A stretch of DNA of 64,000 nt from Ignavibacteria bacterium (GTDB lineage: Bacteria > Bacteroidota > Ignavibacteria > Tepidaquicellales > Tepidaquicellaceae), in assembly GCA_016710985.1 (NCBI GenBank), contig JADJTX010000003.1, positions 186,001-250,000 of the forward strand. Reading direction: 5' to 3'. Each line of letters starts with the position of its first letter. Position 1 is the first letter of the stretch. Positions 23,381-31,588 of this stretch are shown here, piece after piece. The position numbers were made by a program, and so were the translations under genes. The notes below the pieces were generated by a model. That model was given only the letters and a program-made list of their open reading frames with translations, had not been told where the DNA came from and did no database searches.

Positions 23381-24850
23381 TCAAAATTTTAAGAACACAT
23401 TCTCCACATTCCAACCGCCTTTTACCTTTAATTCCTTTTCATAAATAAGGAACTTCTCCGCCGGCTGAAATGGAAAGTAATTTCCCCTGTCATATTTTCC
23501 GTCATCATTTTCATCTGCAAATGCAAACAAAATATAATTCCCTTCGGGCACTTCCTGGAATATGAAGTCAGTGCTATCTGCGATTCTTTGAGAGTATGAA
23601 ATAAATTTGTTGTCAATGTTATATAGCTTTAAATATACAGGGGAAACAAGACCTTCTTCAGATATTATCTTTCCCGAAACTTTCCCGAAGCTGTTATTTC
23701 CTCCGACCGATAAATTTCTTTCATAAATATATTTTTCCGCTGTGTTAAATAAATCTAATTTTAGTTTCAGCTTTGAGGATAAAGCAAACTTTTCCGTAGG
23801 GAAAACCTCAAGCAGTGAATCACTGATCCAGTTGAATACAAGTCGGTAAGATTTATTTGCAGCTGAATCAGTAATGGTAAAATTATTTACAATATCCGAT
23901 TTTGAAAGATCATTATTCCGGAAATTAAAATACATTCTGTAATCGGGAGGAATATTCTTTTCGTCTTCTGAAATGCTGGAGGAAATATAATTTATCGAAT
24001 CAGCATTAAATCCCTTTGAGAAATCAACGGCATTTTTATTTATCTCAAAATCTTTTAGCAGGAAACTCAGATTGCTTATTGTGGTGTCAGCTGTGAGTTT
24101 ATAGTCATCTGAAAGAATTCCGATTTTATCAAGGTCCTTATCGAACAGATTATTCCTGTCCTCATCAGAGATCGCAAAAATCCTGTAACTTCCCGGAGGC
24201 AAATTTTGCAGTTCAAAGCTACCGTCAGGAGAAACCTGCAAGATATAGTCCGGAATTGTCTTCTCCGGATTTAATGATTCCGCGGACTTCCCCTCTTTCA
24301 GATATGCTAAAATTTTTACACGGTCATTGTTATTTGAAAAGACCAACCCTGAAATATTTCCTTCATCTATTTTGCTGCCTGTAGAGAACGCAAAAGATAA
24401 TGGCGACTCAAGTGTGTTGCTTCCCCTCACATCCCTGAGATCTTTACCGATAATGACGAGATAGGTTTTATTCTTATCAAGCGCTTTTGAAAACTCAACT
24501 TCCACTTCCTTACCACTCCAGTCGAACATTATCTCACCTTTCGGTTTTGGGGATATGAAAAATGATTCCTGAAAACTTCTCCTGTCAACATATTCATCAA
24601 ATCTGAAACTAATTTTATTACCCTTAAAATTGACTGTATTTGGTTTTGGTGTAATTGAAAGTATCTTGGGCGGGGCTTTGTCATCATCACCTCCCGAAGG
24701 CGGAAGTTGATTGGCGCATGAGGAAATAAATATTGTAAGAATAATTAAAAAGGAGTATAGTATTGGGTATTGAGTATTGGGTATTAAGTATTGAGTATTG
24801 GGTATTGGATATTGAGTCTTAGGTATTAGGTATTTTTTTTTTAATGTCAT
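23381..24850 (-). CDS. Ig-like domain lipoprotein with a repeat-encoded N-terminus
   Basis: A protein of 489 residues as called. The signal peptide core and lipobox are L-Y-S-F-L-I-I-L-T-I-F-I-S-S-C, with the acylated Cys at about residue 45, followed by a Bacteroidota-style linker (QLPPSGGDDDKAPP). Next comes an SbsA/Big_5-type Ig-like domain (about 55-155: KILSITPKPNTVNFKG, FRFDEYVDRRSF, ending S-F-A-F-S-T-G) and two carboxypeptidase-regulatory-like or SdrD B-like beta domains. Residues 7-30 (KKYLIPKTQYPIPNTQ...) are encoded by a 7-base tandem array in frame, giving a heptapeptide repeat N-T-Q-Y-P-I-P. No better start codon lies between it and the signal core, so the long n-region may be real. 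It follows the histidine kinase on the same strand. The role is unknown; probably an outer-membrane or surface lipoprotein. Confidence 0.85.
   Translation of the reverse strand: MTLKKKYLIPKTQYPIPNTQYLIPNTQYPILYSFLIILTIFISSCANQLPPSGGDDDKAPPKILSITPKPNTVNFKGNKISFRFDEYVDRRSFQESFFISPKPKGEIMFDWSGKEVEVEFSKALDKNKTYLVIIGKDLRDVRGSNTLESPLSFAFSTGSKIDEGNISGLVFSNNNDRVKILAYLKEGKSAESLNPEKTIPDYILQVSPDGSFELQNLPPGSYRIFAISDEDRNNLFDKDLDKIGILSDDYKLTADTTISNLSFLLKDFEINKNAVDFSKGFNADSINYISSSISEDEKNIPPDYRMYFNFRNNDLSKSDIVNNFTITDSAANKSYRLVFNWISDSLLEVFPTEKFALSSKLKLKLDLFNTAEKYIYERNLSVGGNNSFGKVSGKIISEEGLVSPVYLKLYNIDNKFISYSQRIADSTDFIFQEVPEGNYILFAFADENDDGKYDRGNYFPFQPAEKFLIYEKELKVKGGWNVENVFLKF
24761..24830. repeat. Heptamer array TATTGGG/TATTGAG inside a coding region (10 units)
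   Basis: Ten contiguous 7-base units in perfect register (tattggg, tattgag, tattggg, tattaag, tattgag, tattggg, tattgga, tattgag, tcttagg, tattagg). On the minus strand they are caataccc/caatactc, the same family as at 9275, 20545, 21613 and 41793. They are translated within the signal-peptide n-region of the lipoprotein gene. Confidence 0.9.
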
Positions 24851-24892
24851 TAAAATGTAGCTTTATAGAAAATTTAAAGTAACTTAAAAAGA

Positions 24893-24928
24893 CTTCACAC
24901 ACTCCACACACTCAACGAACTCACCCAA
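24893..24928. repeat. Degenerate nonamer array CTCCACACA (4 units)
   Basis: Units cttcacaca, ctccacaca, ctcaacgaa and ctcacccaa. They overlap the stop codon (24921-24923) and the last codons of the histidine kinase, and share their unit with the array at 3041-3107. Confidence 0.75.
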
Positions 24929-26393
24929 CTCCATTACCATTAAAAGGTTTGAACTTTATGATCACCTTAGTACCTTTATTTAAAACACTATCGAACGAAA
25001 TGACTGCCTTCATCTCATCAAGTGTTTTCTTCGTGATAGCAAGTCCGAGTCCCATGCCTGTTGATTTTGTAGAGAAGTTCGGCTCAAAAAGATCTTTCAT
25101 TATAGACGAATCAATGCCGCTGCCGTTATCAGTAATTTCGGCATTTATACAGTCTTCGTGTTTATAAGTCTTTATTTGTATTTCACCGTCGGCTTCAATC
25201 GCCTGAATTGAATTTTTAATAAGATTCTGAAAAACCCTGTTAAGCTCCTGCCTGTCAGCATAGATTTTATCAATATTCCTATCCAGTGATTCTTTGAATT
25301 CAATGTTAGGAGCAAGTTTATACAAAGTTACAACTTCTTCGATCACTTCATTCAGATCCACTTCTTCATAATTTCTTCCTGAGAGCTTTGCAAAGTTTGA
25401 GAATTCTGTGGCAATCTTATTAAGTTTATCTATTTCATTTATTATGATGTTTCTGGTTTTCTTTAGTACATCCGGAAAATTATTTATATTTCCATTATTA
25501 TATACCTCATAAAGATGCTGAATTGAAAGCTTCATAGGAGTCAGCGGATTCTTTATTTCGTGAGCTACACGGCGCGCTATGTCTCTCCAGACGGCTTCCC
25601 TTTCAGCTTTCTTTAATTTATCCTTTGAGCTTTCAAGCTCTTTCGACATTTTATTGAAAGAATCAACAAGATTTCCTATTTCATCTTTACTCTCAATTTT
25701 CAGTTCAACATTTGTATCTCCCATTGAAATTCTTTCTGTTGCAAGCTGAAGTCTTAGTATGGGTTTCGAAATCCTGTCAGTGAGAAATGTCACAAATACA
25801 AGAAGGATGATTATCACTATAAAATATATTCCGAAAATAAAAGTTAGTATTTCGGTAAGTTCTTCGTTTATATCATTCTGCTTGTACACAGTCTGGGAAG
25901 ACATCAGCCCGACAATATTATTTTTAGAATCAAAAAACGGTTTGTATCCTACAATGAAAGAATACATTCCGATTTCTTCCGTCTCAGAAAAAAAATCCTT
26001 TCTCAGATATACAATATTATAGTATGCATCCTCGTCTATTCTCGTATCAAGAAGATCGGATTTATATAATTCATCATTTGTAGTTGAAACCAGGTTTGTC
26101 TTAAAAAACAGATTAAAATTCTTATCAGACTGATTTAAAGATTTGGTCAGCAACTTGTTCTGATCCCTGCTCAGACTGTCAAGGTTGCTCAAATTCAGCT
26201 GGCTTGTCCTGAAGCTCTGTGAAACAAGGTTAAGATCTGAAATTATCTCGTTCTGAAAATTATAATCATATTTATTTTTTATGAAGCTTCTTGTATATAT
26301 TGCAAGCAGAACTATCGGGATTACAGAGACAATGAAAAAAGAGGCGAACAACTTCTCTCTGAAATTCAGACTGAATTTTCGCAGCTTGAACAA
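24921..26393 (-). CDS. Histidine kinase, C-terminal catalytic piece (NtrY-like), probably part of a longer protein
   Basis: A piece of 490 residues in this frame. Two membrane segments (about 13-35 and 185-205) flank an extracytoplasmic sensor region. They are followed by HAMP (about 205-260), the phosphoacceptor H278 in R-R-V-A-H-E-I-K-N-P-L-T-P-M (NtrY-type H box), the N box (QNLIKNSIQAIEADG) and the ATP-lid glycines (DNGSGID, STGMGLGLAI). The only start is a TTG (26391-26393) with no Shine-Dalgarno sequence, and the same frame stays open upstream into LSIISVLLLF, which completes the membrane segment begun at the end of the preceding frame. One extra base between 26408 and about 26470 would fuse it to that gene. 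No response regulator lies nearby. Confidence 0.88.
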   Translation of the reverse strand: MFKLRKFSLNFREKLFASFFIVSVIPIVLLAIYTRSFIKNKYDYNFQNEIISDLNLVSQSFRTSQLNLSNLDSLSRDQNKLLTKSLNQSDKNFNLFFKTNLVSTTNDELYKSDLLDTRIDEDAYYNIVYLRKDFFSETEEIGMYSFIVGYKPFFDSKNNIVGLMSSQTVYKQNDINEELTEILTFIFGIYFIVIIILLVFVTFLTDRISKPILRLQLATERISMGDTNVELKIESKDEIGNLVDSFNKMSKELESSKDKLKKAEREAVWRDIARRVAHEIKNPLTPMKLSIQHLYEVYNNGNINNFPDVLKKTRNIIINEIDKLNKIATEFSNFAKLSGRNYEEVDLNEVIEEVVTLYKLAPNIEFKESLDRNIDKIYADRQELNRVFQNLIKNSIQAIEADGEIQIKTYKHEDCINAEITDNGSGIDSSIMKDLFEPNFSTKSTGMGLGLAITKKTLDEMKAVISFDSVLNKGTKVIIKFKPFNGNGVG

Positions 26394-26407
26394 CAGTAAA
26401 ACTGAGA

Positions 26408-27550
26408 TTATCGAGAGTGTAAAAGATAAACAAAGACAACAAATAAAATATACTTAAGGTAGAAAAATGTCGTAAGCTTAAAATCATTTCTTTTCAGGCT
26501 GATCGAGAATATCCTTTCAATGCCCGTGCTCTTTTCCGGCAGAGCAATAATATAAAATGTTCTGTACCTTTCATTGTTTATGATCTCGTATCTCCAGTCG
26601 GATTTATCCTCCTTAAATTTAGTTGCTTCACGGAATGCGTCGAGCGAGAAAGTATTCGCCTTGGAAAGATCCTGATTGGTTGAGCTGACGATCTCCCCTC
26701 CTGCATACTCCGTAATGGTCGGAGTAGATATTAATTTGTCGAAAAGATTATCCTTAGAATAATTCTTGAACATCTGCATTGATGACTGCATCAGAAAATT
26801 TCTTGATTCATACTGAACTGCCAGAAGCAAATAGCCGAGATTTGTTTCGAATGCAGTATTCCTTAATCCGATTTTCTCGATCGGTACAATTCCCAGATAA
26901 TATTTATCGGTTTCATTTTTTAATATGACAATTTTATCGGCAATGAATAAACTGCTAATGTCTTCTTCTGAATAGTTCTCGTTGGAAATTTCCTCTTCAT
27001 CCGTATCTTCCATTGCTTCACTTTCGAGTGAATCAGACATTACAGATGTATCGCTTACTGCATTGTATAAAACCTTTTTCCTGAAAAAATTAATATCAGC
27101 ATATTTTACTATAGAATCCGGGTTAAGTATCTGTGAATTGAAAATGAAATCGCTGAGAACAGCCTGATTGGTATCTAGTATAATAACAGCCGTATTGAAA
27201 TTTTCCTCGCTGAACTTGCTGTCAGACCATATTGAGAAAGCAAATTCCGGAAGCTTATTCTTTGTTTTTAAATTCTTTTCTACTGTTTTGTTTTCAGAAA
27301 AATTAGAAAGCTCAGTCATTAACAGAAATTTTATCTTATCATCTTCCCTTTCCGTAATTTTCCTTCCGATAAGCTCGACGAAGTAAGTTTCCTGAGAAGT
27401 GATCTTATCAAGCAGTATTCCCGGAATAGTCACTATGCAGAATAGAATCACAAGTGAAAAGTTTTTTATCGAAAATATATTGTAGTCCTTCGTAAGAATT
27501 AATTTCCTTGCAAGATATATTCCAAGTGAAAAGCTGAAGATGATGATCAT
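26408..27550 (-). CDS. Histidine kinase, middle sensor piece, probably part of the same protein
   Basis: A piece of 380 residues. It begins with membrane segments (MIIIFSFSLGIYLARK, NFSLVILFCIVTIPGILL), then a long extracytoplasmic region (about 60-355) containing an acidic stretch (ESEAMEDTDEEEISNENYSE), and ends with a membrane segment (YLKYILFVVFVYLL) that breaks off where the next frame continues. It lies in the same reading frame as the upstream piece, separated by one TAA codon and four sense codons (I-Y-R-L), so a single nonsense codon divides the two. No enzymatic motif is seen. It is read best as the second sensory module of a giant histidine kinase. Confidence 0.72.
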   Translation of the reverse strand: MIIIFSFSLGIYLARKLILTKDYNIFSIKNFSLVILFCIVTIPGILLDKITSQETYFVELIGRKITEREDDKIKFLLMTELSNFSENKTVEKNLKTKNKLPEFAFSIWSDSKFSEENFNTAVIILDTNQAVLSDFIFNSQILNPDSIVKYADINFFRKKVLYNAVSDTSVMSDSLESEAMEDTDEEEISNENYSEEDISSLFIADKIVILKNETDKYYLGIVPIEKIGLRNTAFETNLGYLLLAVQYESRNFLMQSSMQMFKNYSKDNLFDKLISTPTITEYAGGEIVSSTNQDLSKANTFSLDAFREATKFKEDKSDWRYEIINNERYRTFYIIALPEKSTGIERIFSISLKRNDFKLTTFFYLKYILFVVFVYLLHSR

Positions 27551-27562
27551 AAGCCTGTATAT

Positions 27563-29068
27563 TTAGTCAACTTTAAAATCGTCATAAACTGCAGTTATTA
27601 CCTGATTAGCGATGAGTAAAATTATCAGAACTATTATATATGAGTATTTTCCGAAAAATTTTATCCTCGAGATTTCCAGAGAAGAATTCTTGATGATAAG
27701 GATAATTATTGACAGCAGAAAGATGAACAATGAAAAAGCCATTATCAGAACTATAAGCTGAATAATAAATAATTCCGGATTAGGTATAATGCTTGTCTTG
27801 TCAAAGAACTTCAGATTCGAATCAAAAACTATGCTCTGAACGACAGCACCGAAAATGTAAATTAATCCAAAGAAAGCAGCTATGAGCAGGAAGTTTTTGA
27901 AATGGATTAAAATTGTATTCTCGTGTTTAACGTGTTTGGGTCTGCTGTTTTTTGAAATTACACTGATTCCGTAAACGGATATTATTAAAATAAAAACAGA
28001 AGTTATGAGAAATTCGCCGATTGACTTTGCAATCCCAAATCCGGATGCGGATGCATAAAACCCGGGTGAAAATATATCAGATACAAATGTCTTGGAAGGA
28101 AACTGAAATTCTATCCAGATGAAACGTATTGCTGTCAATATTCCCGTAAAGAAAATAAACTTTAGAGAAGCATACCGGATACGGGACAAGAATTTTACAG
28201 AGATCAAAAAAAACAAAACGGTGAGCCCGAATATGAGAAGAGAATTTATCCTCCGGGAAAGAGTGTCAATATTTTGAATATGAGTTACATCACTGTATTT
28301 CGGAAAAAGGAGTATTCCAATCGTATTATCTTCAATACCCTTAAGGTCGACAAATATGTTATCATTAAGGTTTGCAGAATCAACATCTATTTTCCCCGAA
28401 ATAATGTTTGCCGGAATGATTTCGGAAGTAACCTGAAGCGTTTTGTTAATGTCATTCAGAAATCCAACATCCCTAAAAAATCTATTATTGATCTGATATT
28501 TAATGTCAATAAGCTTAGCATTCAGCATCACTCCGGTGATCTGCGATTTATCCCTGGCGTCATATACCGGAGAATAAATGATCAGGTAAGTGTAAAACCC
28601 AACTTCTTTCAGCACAGAGAATTTCTTTCCGTTGACACATCTTTGCAGGGAATAGACATCAGAGTCTAAACGCCTTCCTTTAAATGCAAGCAGCTCAAGA
28701 CGGGTATTATAAATTTCAACCTGATATTTTTTATCGAGATTTAATTTCAGAAGCTCTTCGAAGAGTTTTTTTGAATCACTTCTCTGAACCTGTCTTAATA
28801 CATCGGAATTTGAAGTTAATCTTTCGGAAAAATTATTTAAGTCGGACTGGAATTCACTAAATGAACTTATGACAGTTTCTTTTTGCCGGGAAGTCTTTTC
28901 ATTGTAAATCGCATTCCAGTTCTGAGTTATGTTGGATTTTATATAATCAGAGAAAAAATGTATTACAACTATCCACACCAAAATTAAAAAAGCGATTAAA
29001 GCTAATGTCTTTAAACGCCTGTCAAAAAAATTTCCTCTCTTACTATTTATCGGTATGTTATTATCCAA
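27563..29068 (-). CDS. Histidine kinase, N-terminal sensor and multi-pass membrane piece, probably part of the same protein
   Basis: A piece of 501 residues. A cytoplasmic start is followed by a membrane segment (about 18-40), an extracytoplasmic sensor domain (about 45-270: coiled start, then YQVEIYNTRLELLAF and YSPVYDARDKSQITGVML, PAS/CACHE-like), and then six or more membrane segments to the end (RRINSLLIFGLTVLFFLISV ... YIIVLIILLIANQVITAVY). The cytoplasmic end (DDFKVD) stops at TAA (27563-27565), in frame with the next piece. With the two following pieces the total is about 1,370 residues, in the range of the large multi-domain kinases I associate with this group. DUF4783 lies just upstream on the same strand. 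Confidence 0.72.
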   Translation of the reverse strand: MDNNIPINSKRGNFFDRRLKTLALIAFLILVWIVVIHFFSDYIKSNITQNWNAIYNEKTSRQKETVISSFSEFQSDLNNFSERLTSNSDVLRQVQRSDSKKLFEELLKLNLDKKYQVEIYNTRLELLAFKGRRLDSDVYSLQRCVNGKKFSVLKEVGFYTYLIIYSPVYDARDKSQITGVMLNAKLIDIKYQINNRFFRDVGFLNDINKTLQVTSEIIPANIISGKIDVDSANLNDNIFVDLKGIEDNTIGILLFPKYSDVTHIQNIDTLSRRINSLLIFGLTVLFFLISVKFLSRIRYASLKFIFFTGILTAIRFIWIEFQFPSKTFVSDIFSPGFYASASGFGIAKSIGEFLITSVFILIISVYGISVISKNSRPKHVKHENTILIHFKNFLLIAAFFGLIYIFGAVVQSIVFDSNLKFFDKTSIIPNPELFIIQLIVLIMAFSLFIFLLSIIILIIKNSSLEISRIKFFGKYSYIIVLIILLIANQVITAVYDDFKVD

Positions 29069-29132
29069 AATGTTTTATAAATCCTTTTCTTTATACAAAC
29101 AAACTCCCAATTAATGATTCTCCGTCATTAAA

Positions 29133-29606
29133 TTATTTTACTGAGATCTGATCAACGTACCATTTATAATTATGATATTTTAAAGAAATTGCTACCTTCA
29201 GATCTTTCTTTCCCGAACCGATATTGTATGTATAGATTCCGTTTACGAATGCATAAGTGTTAAACCTGTTTGAGCGGATATACTTAAAATTACTAACAGT
29301 GAAATAATCCATGAAATCCAGCAGTATCTGCTCTGCCTGAGCGGCGCTGTAATACCCTTTATCACTGCTGTACATATTCAGATAAACCTGAGTATCAAAA
29401 TACGGAGTTATATTATTTACGTTTTTGTATTGAAATCCGTTGCCAATGTCTTTAAAAGTCTTCTTACACAGATCATACTTTATTCTCATGGATTCAGACT
29501 TATACTTTTTTTCCTTCCACCACTTGTCCTGGGAAAATGAATCTTTACCTGAAATAAAACCGAATATAATGACTAACGAAAATAAAAGGGCTGTTCTTTT
29601 ATACAT
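29133..29606 (-). CDS. DUF4783-family exported protein
   Basis: A protein of 157 residues with a signal peptide (MYKRTALLFSLVIIFGFISG, cut near DSFSQ). The mature part fits DUF4783, a small NTF2/SnoaL-like fold found in Bacteroidota: a helix with F-K-D-I-G-N-G-F-Q, T-P-Y-F-D-T-Q-V-Y-L-N, S-A-A-Q-A-E-Q-I-L-L-D-F-M-D-Y-F, and beta strands ending in Y-K-W-Y-V-D-Q-I. Members are periplasmic proteins of unknown function. It is upstream of the histidine kinase on the same strand with a 64-bp gap and may be co-transcribed. Confidence 0.85.
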   Translation of the reverse strand: MYKRTALLFSLVIIFGFISGKDSFSQDKWWKEKKYKSESMRIKYDLCKKTFKDIGNGFQYKNVNNITPYFDTQVYLNMYSSDKGYYSAAQAEQILLDFMDYFTVSNFKYIRSNRFNTYAFVNGIYTYNIGSGKKDLKVAISLKYHNYKWYVDQISVK

Positions 29607-29654
29607 TTAAATATCTTTGAAACAAATTATAAAAATTTGATTCATAAAGCAATT

Positions 29655-29724
29655 AAGTTAAAAGTTGAAAGTTAAAAGTTAAAAGTACTCTCAACTTTCA
29701 ACTTTCAACTTTCAACTTTTAACT
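29655..29724. repeat. Heptamer array with internal inversion (AAGTTAA x5 / TTCAACT x5)
   Basis: Ten 7-base units run without a register break: aagttaa, aagttga, aagttaa, aagttaa, aagtact, then ctcaact, three ttcaact and tttaact. The second half is the approximate reverse complement of the first, so the RNA or single strand could fold into a hairpin with about 30 base pairs. It lies between the start of the DUF4783 gene and the tRNA-Met gene. Confidence 0.9.
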
Positions 29725-29779
29725 TCTTATTGTATTGAATAAGAATTTCATTAAACGTAATTTGCTACTTCTTAAAAAT

Positions 29780-29853
29780 GCCGGGATAGCTCAGCTGGTT
29801 AGAGCGTCGGAATCATAATCCGTAGGTCGGGGGTTCAAGTCCCTCTCCCGGTA
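29780..29853 (+). tRNA. tRNA-Met (anticodon CAT), probably elongator
   Basis: A 74-nt cloverleaf. Acceptor GCCGGGA pairs with TCCCGGT (first pair G-U), D stem GCTC/GAGC, and anticodon loop ATCATAA with anticodon CAT. The anticodon stem is TCGGA/TCCGT, with one U-U at its base. T arm GGGGG TTCAAGT CCCTC. Discriminator A; CCA not encoded. CAT could also be tRNA-Ile with lysidine, but overall similarity to elongator Met tRNAs is strong. Confidence 0.93.
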
Positions 29854-29859
29854 CACTTC

Positions 29860-29887
29860 CAATTATCAATTATCAATGTTCAATTAT
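29860..29887. repeat. Heptamer array CAATTAT (4 units)
   Basis: Units caattat, caattat, caatgtt and caattat start 6 bases after the tRNA-Met gene. The unit is shared with 5461-5488. The remaining sequence to 30234 has no gene; it holds only a short nonamer set and a possible promoter. Confidence 0.8.
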
Positions 29888-30087
29888 GTAACTGAGATAG
29901 ACATTACTTAAAAATCCCATTCAGTTTACCTACTTTAAGAATTACTCCTGTCCTGCTACCCACATTCATGTAAGTTTTACAAAATCTAACTCATCCTTTG
30001 GTGTCTAAAATCCAGAAAAAAATATCACAATCTATCAGCTCATCTGAAATTTTATTCTTGTGACTCAAATAATATTTCTAAACTAGA

Positions 30088-30114
30088 ATTCGTGATATTT
30101 CGTGAAATTAGTGG
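30088..30114. repeat. Short nonamer set ATTCGTGAT (3 units)
   Basis: Units attcgtgat, atttcgtga and aattagtgg, a degenerate 9-base repeat in the leader region upstream of rplY. Confidence 0.4.
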
Positions 30115-30177
30115 TTGAACTTTTCTTTGTTTGAACATATTATTTTAATTTATTTAAATTTATTACTAATAATTCAA

Positions 30178-30208
30178 TTGCTTAATTTTCATATAAAAGC
30201 TATTTTTG
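30178..30208 (+). promoter_or_regulatory. Possible Bacteroidota-type promoter for rplY
   Basis: TTG at 30178-30180 and TATTTTTG at 30201-30208, separated by 20 bases, fit the Bacteroidota -33 TTG / -7 TAnnTTTG consensus. Transcription would start about 20 bases before the rplY ATG. This is one match in an AT-rich region and may be chance; most other genes here show no such pair. Confidence 0.35.
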
Positions 30209-30234
30209 TAGTTCACTATTAAAATTTTAAAATC

Positions 30235-30882
30235 ATGTCAGAAATAAACTTAAAAGCTAAAAAGCGCGAAGAGTATAAGGAATCGACTCTTAATCAGATC
30301 AGAAAAAAGGGTGTCATTCCGGGAATATACTACGGACACGGTGTTGACAGTATCAGTCTCGCAGCTACAGAAATTGACCTAAGACCCATAATCTATACAA
30401 CTGAATCTCATATTGTGAATCTCAGCTTTGACGGCGACAGCTCAAATTACAGCTGTATTTTGAAAGATGTTCAGTTCCATCCTGTTACAGATAAACCGTT
30501 ACATTTCGATCTCATTGCATTAAAAGAAGGTGAGACGCTAACAATTGAAGTGTCAGTGCATCTTATTGGAAATCCACAGGGAGTGAGAGACGGGGGAACC
30601 ATCCAGCATATACTTCATAAACTTGAAATCGAATGCTTACCTTCAAACATTCCTTCGCATATAGATATTGAGATCTCACATCTGAATATGAATGATTCCA
30701 TAAAGGTAAGTGATCTGAAACTTGAAAATATTAAGGTACTTAATGATGAAAACGCCTCTATAGTTGCCGTTGTACCTCCGACAGTAGAAAAAGTAGTAAC
30801 TCCTGAAGAAGGCGCTGAAACACCTGCTGAACCGGAAGTGATCTCAAAGGCGAAGAAAGATGATGAAGAAAAAGAGAAATAA
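30235..30882 (+). CDS. rplY: 50S ribosomal protein L25, long CTC form
   Basis: A protein of 215 residues. The N-terminal L25 domain (about 1-95: KKGVIPGIYYGHG, HFDLIALKEGE) binds 5S rRNA. The C-terminal TL5/CTC beta domain (about 100-185: VSVHLIGNPQGVRDGGTIQH, EIECLPSNIPSHIDIEISHL) is characteristic of the long form. The acidic Pro/Glu/Lys tail (about 185-215) is typical. It is followed 27 bp later by pth, the usual gene pair. A candidate promoter lies 27 bp upstream. Confidence 0.95.
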   Translation: MSEINLKAKKREEYKESTLNQIRKKGVIPGIYYGHGVDSISLAATEIDLRPIIYTTESHIVNLSFDGDSSNYSCILKDVQFHPVTDKPLHFDLIALKEGETLTIEVSVHLIGNPQGVRDGGTIQHILHKLEIECLPSNIPSHIDIEISHLNMNDSIKVSDLKLENIKVLNDENASIVAVVPPTVEKVVTPEEGAETPAEPEVISKAKKDDEEKEK

Positions 30883-30909
30883 CTGTCTTTTTCATAAAAT
30901 TAATTTCGT

Positions 30910-31485
30910 GTGAAGCTTATTGTTGGACTGGGAAATCCGGGCTCTAAGTACGAACTGACAAGACATAACATCGGATTCATTGTAATAGATTTTTTTGCCG
31001 AATACCTGAACTTAAGATTAAAAGAAGGAAAAGGCGACTGGATTGAAACTAAAGGAAGCATCGAAGATGAAGAAATATTTCTTCTTAAGCCGATGACCTA
31101 CATGAACAACAGCGGAATTGCAGTGAAAGAGTTTATGGATAGAAATGAGATCGAAAACAAAGATGTGCTTATAATAGTAGATGATTTTCAAATTCCGCTT
31201 GGGACGATAAGAGTAAGAAAGGAAGGAAGTGACGGCGGACATAACGGCTTGTCCAGTATTATTTACAATCTGATCTCAGACGAATTTCCGAGAATGAGAA
31301 TTGGAATAGGAAAGAATGAACCATTAAAGAAAGATGATTTTATAGATTTTGTATTGGGAATATTTGATAAGGAAGAAATTGAAAAGATAAAAAAGTTAAT
31401 GCCGGTTTACATTGACTGTATAAACAGTTTTGTAACGGACGGCGTGACAAAGACAATGAACACTTATAATAAAGGACATTTATAA
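30910..31485 (+). CDS. pth: Peptidyl-tRNA hydrolase
   Basis: A protein of 191 residues starting at GTG 30910, the only start that keeps the conserved N-terminus (M-K-L-I-V-G-L-G-N-P-G). The catalytic His is in T-R-H-N-I-G-F. Other family motifs are L-K-P-M-T-Y-M-N-N-S-G, D-D-F-Q-I-P-L-G and the G-G-H-N-G-L loop. The enzyme releases peptides from prematurely dropped peptidyl-tRNAs and is essential in most bacteria. The length is normal. It is co-transcribed with rplY. Confidence 0.95.
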   Translation: MKLIVGLGNPGSKYELTRHNIGFIVIDFFAEYLNLRLKEGKGDWIETKGSIEDEEIFLLKPMTYMNNSGIAVKEFMDRNEIENKDVLIIVDDFQIPLGTIRVRKEGSDGGHNGLSSIIYNLISDEFPRMRIGIGKNEPLKKDDFIDFVLGIFDKEEIEKIKKLMPVYIDCINSFVTDGVTKTMNTYNKGHL

Positions 31486-31588
31486 ATACAATATTGCAGA
31501 ATTTACTCCCCAGAGTTTTTAATAAGAATAATTATTAAAATTCATTCCATAATTTTATAATCATAGTAAAAATAATTAAATAAAAAAA

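Noticed and set aside
29655..29724. Linking heptamer arrays causally to the RAYT transposase
   Set aside because: RAYTs act on REP palindromes; most arrays are direct repeats without palindromes, so a causal link cannot be supported and is left only as a question.
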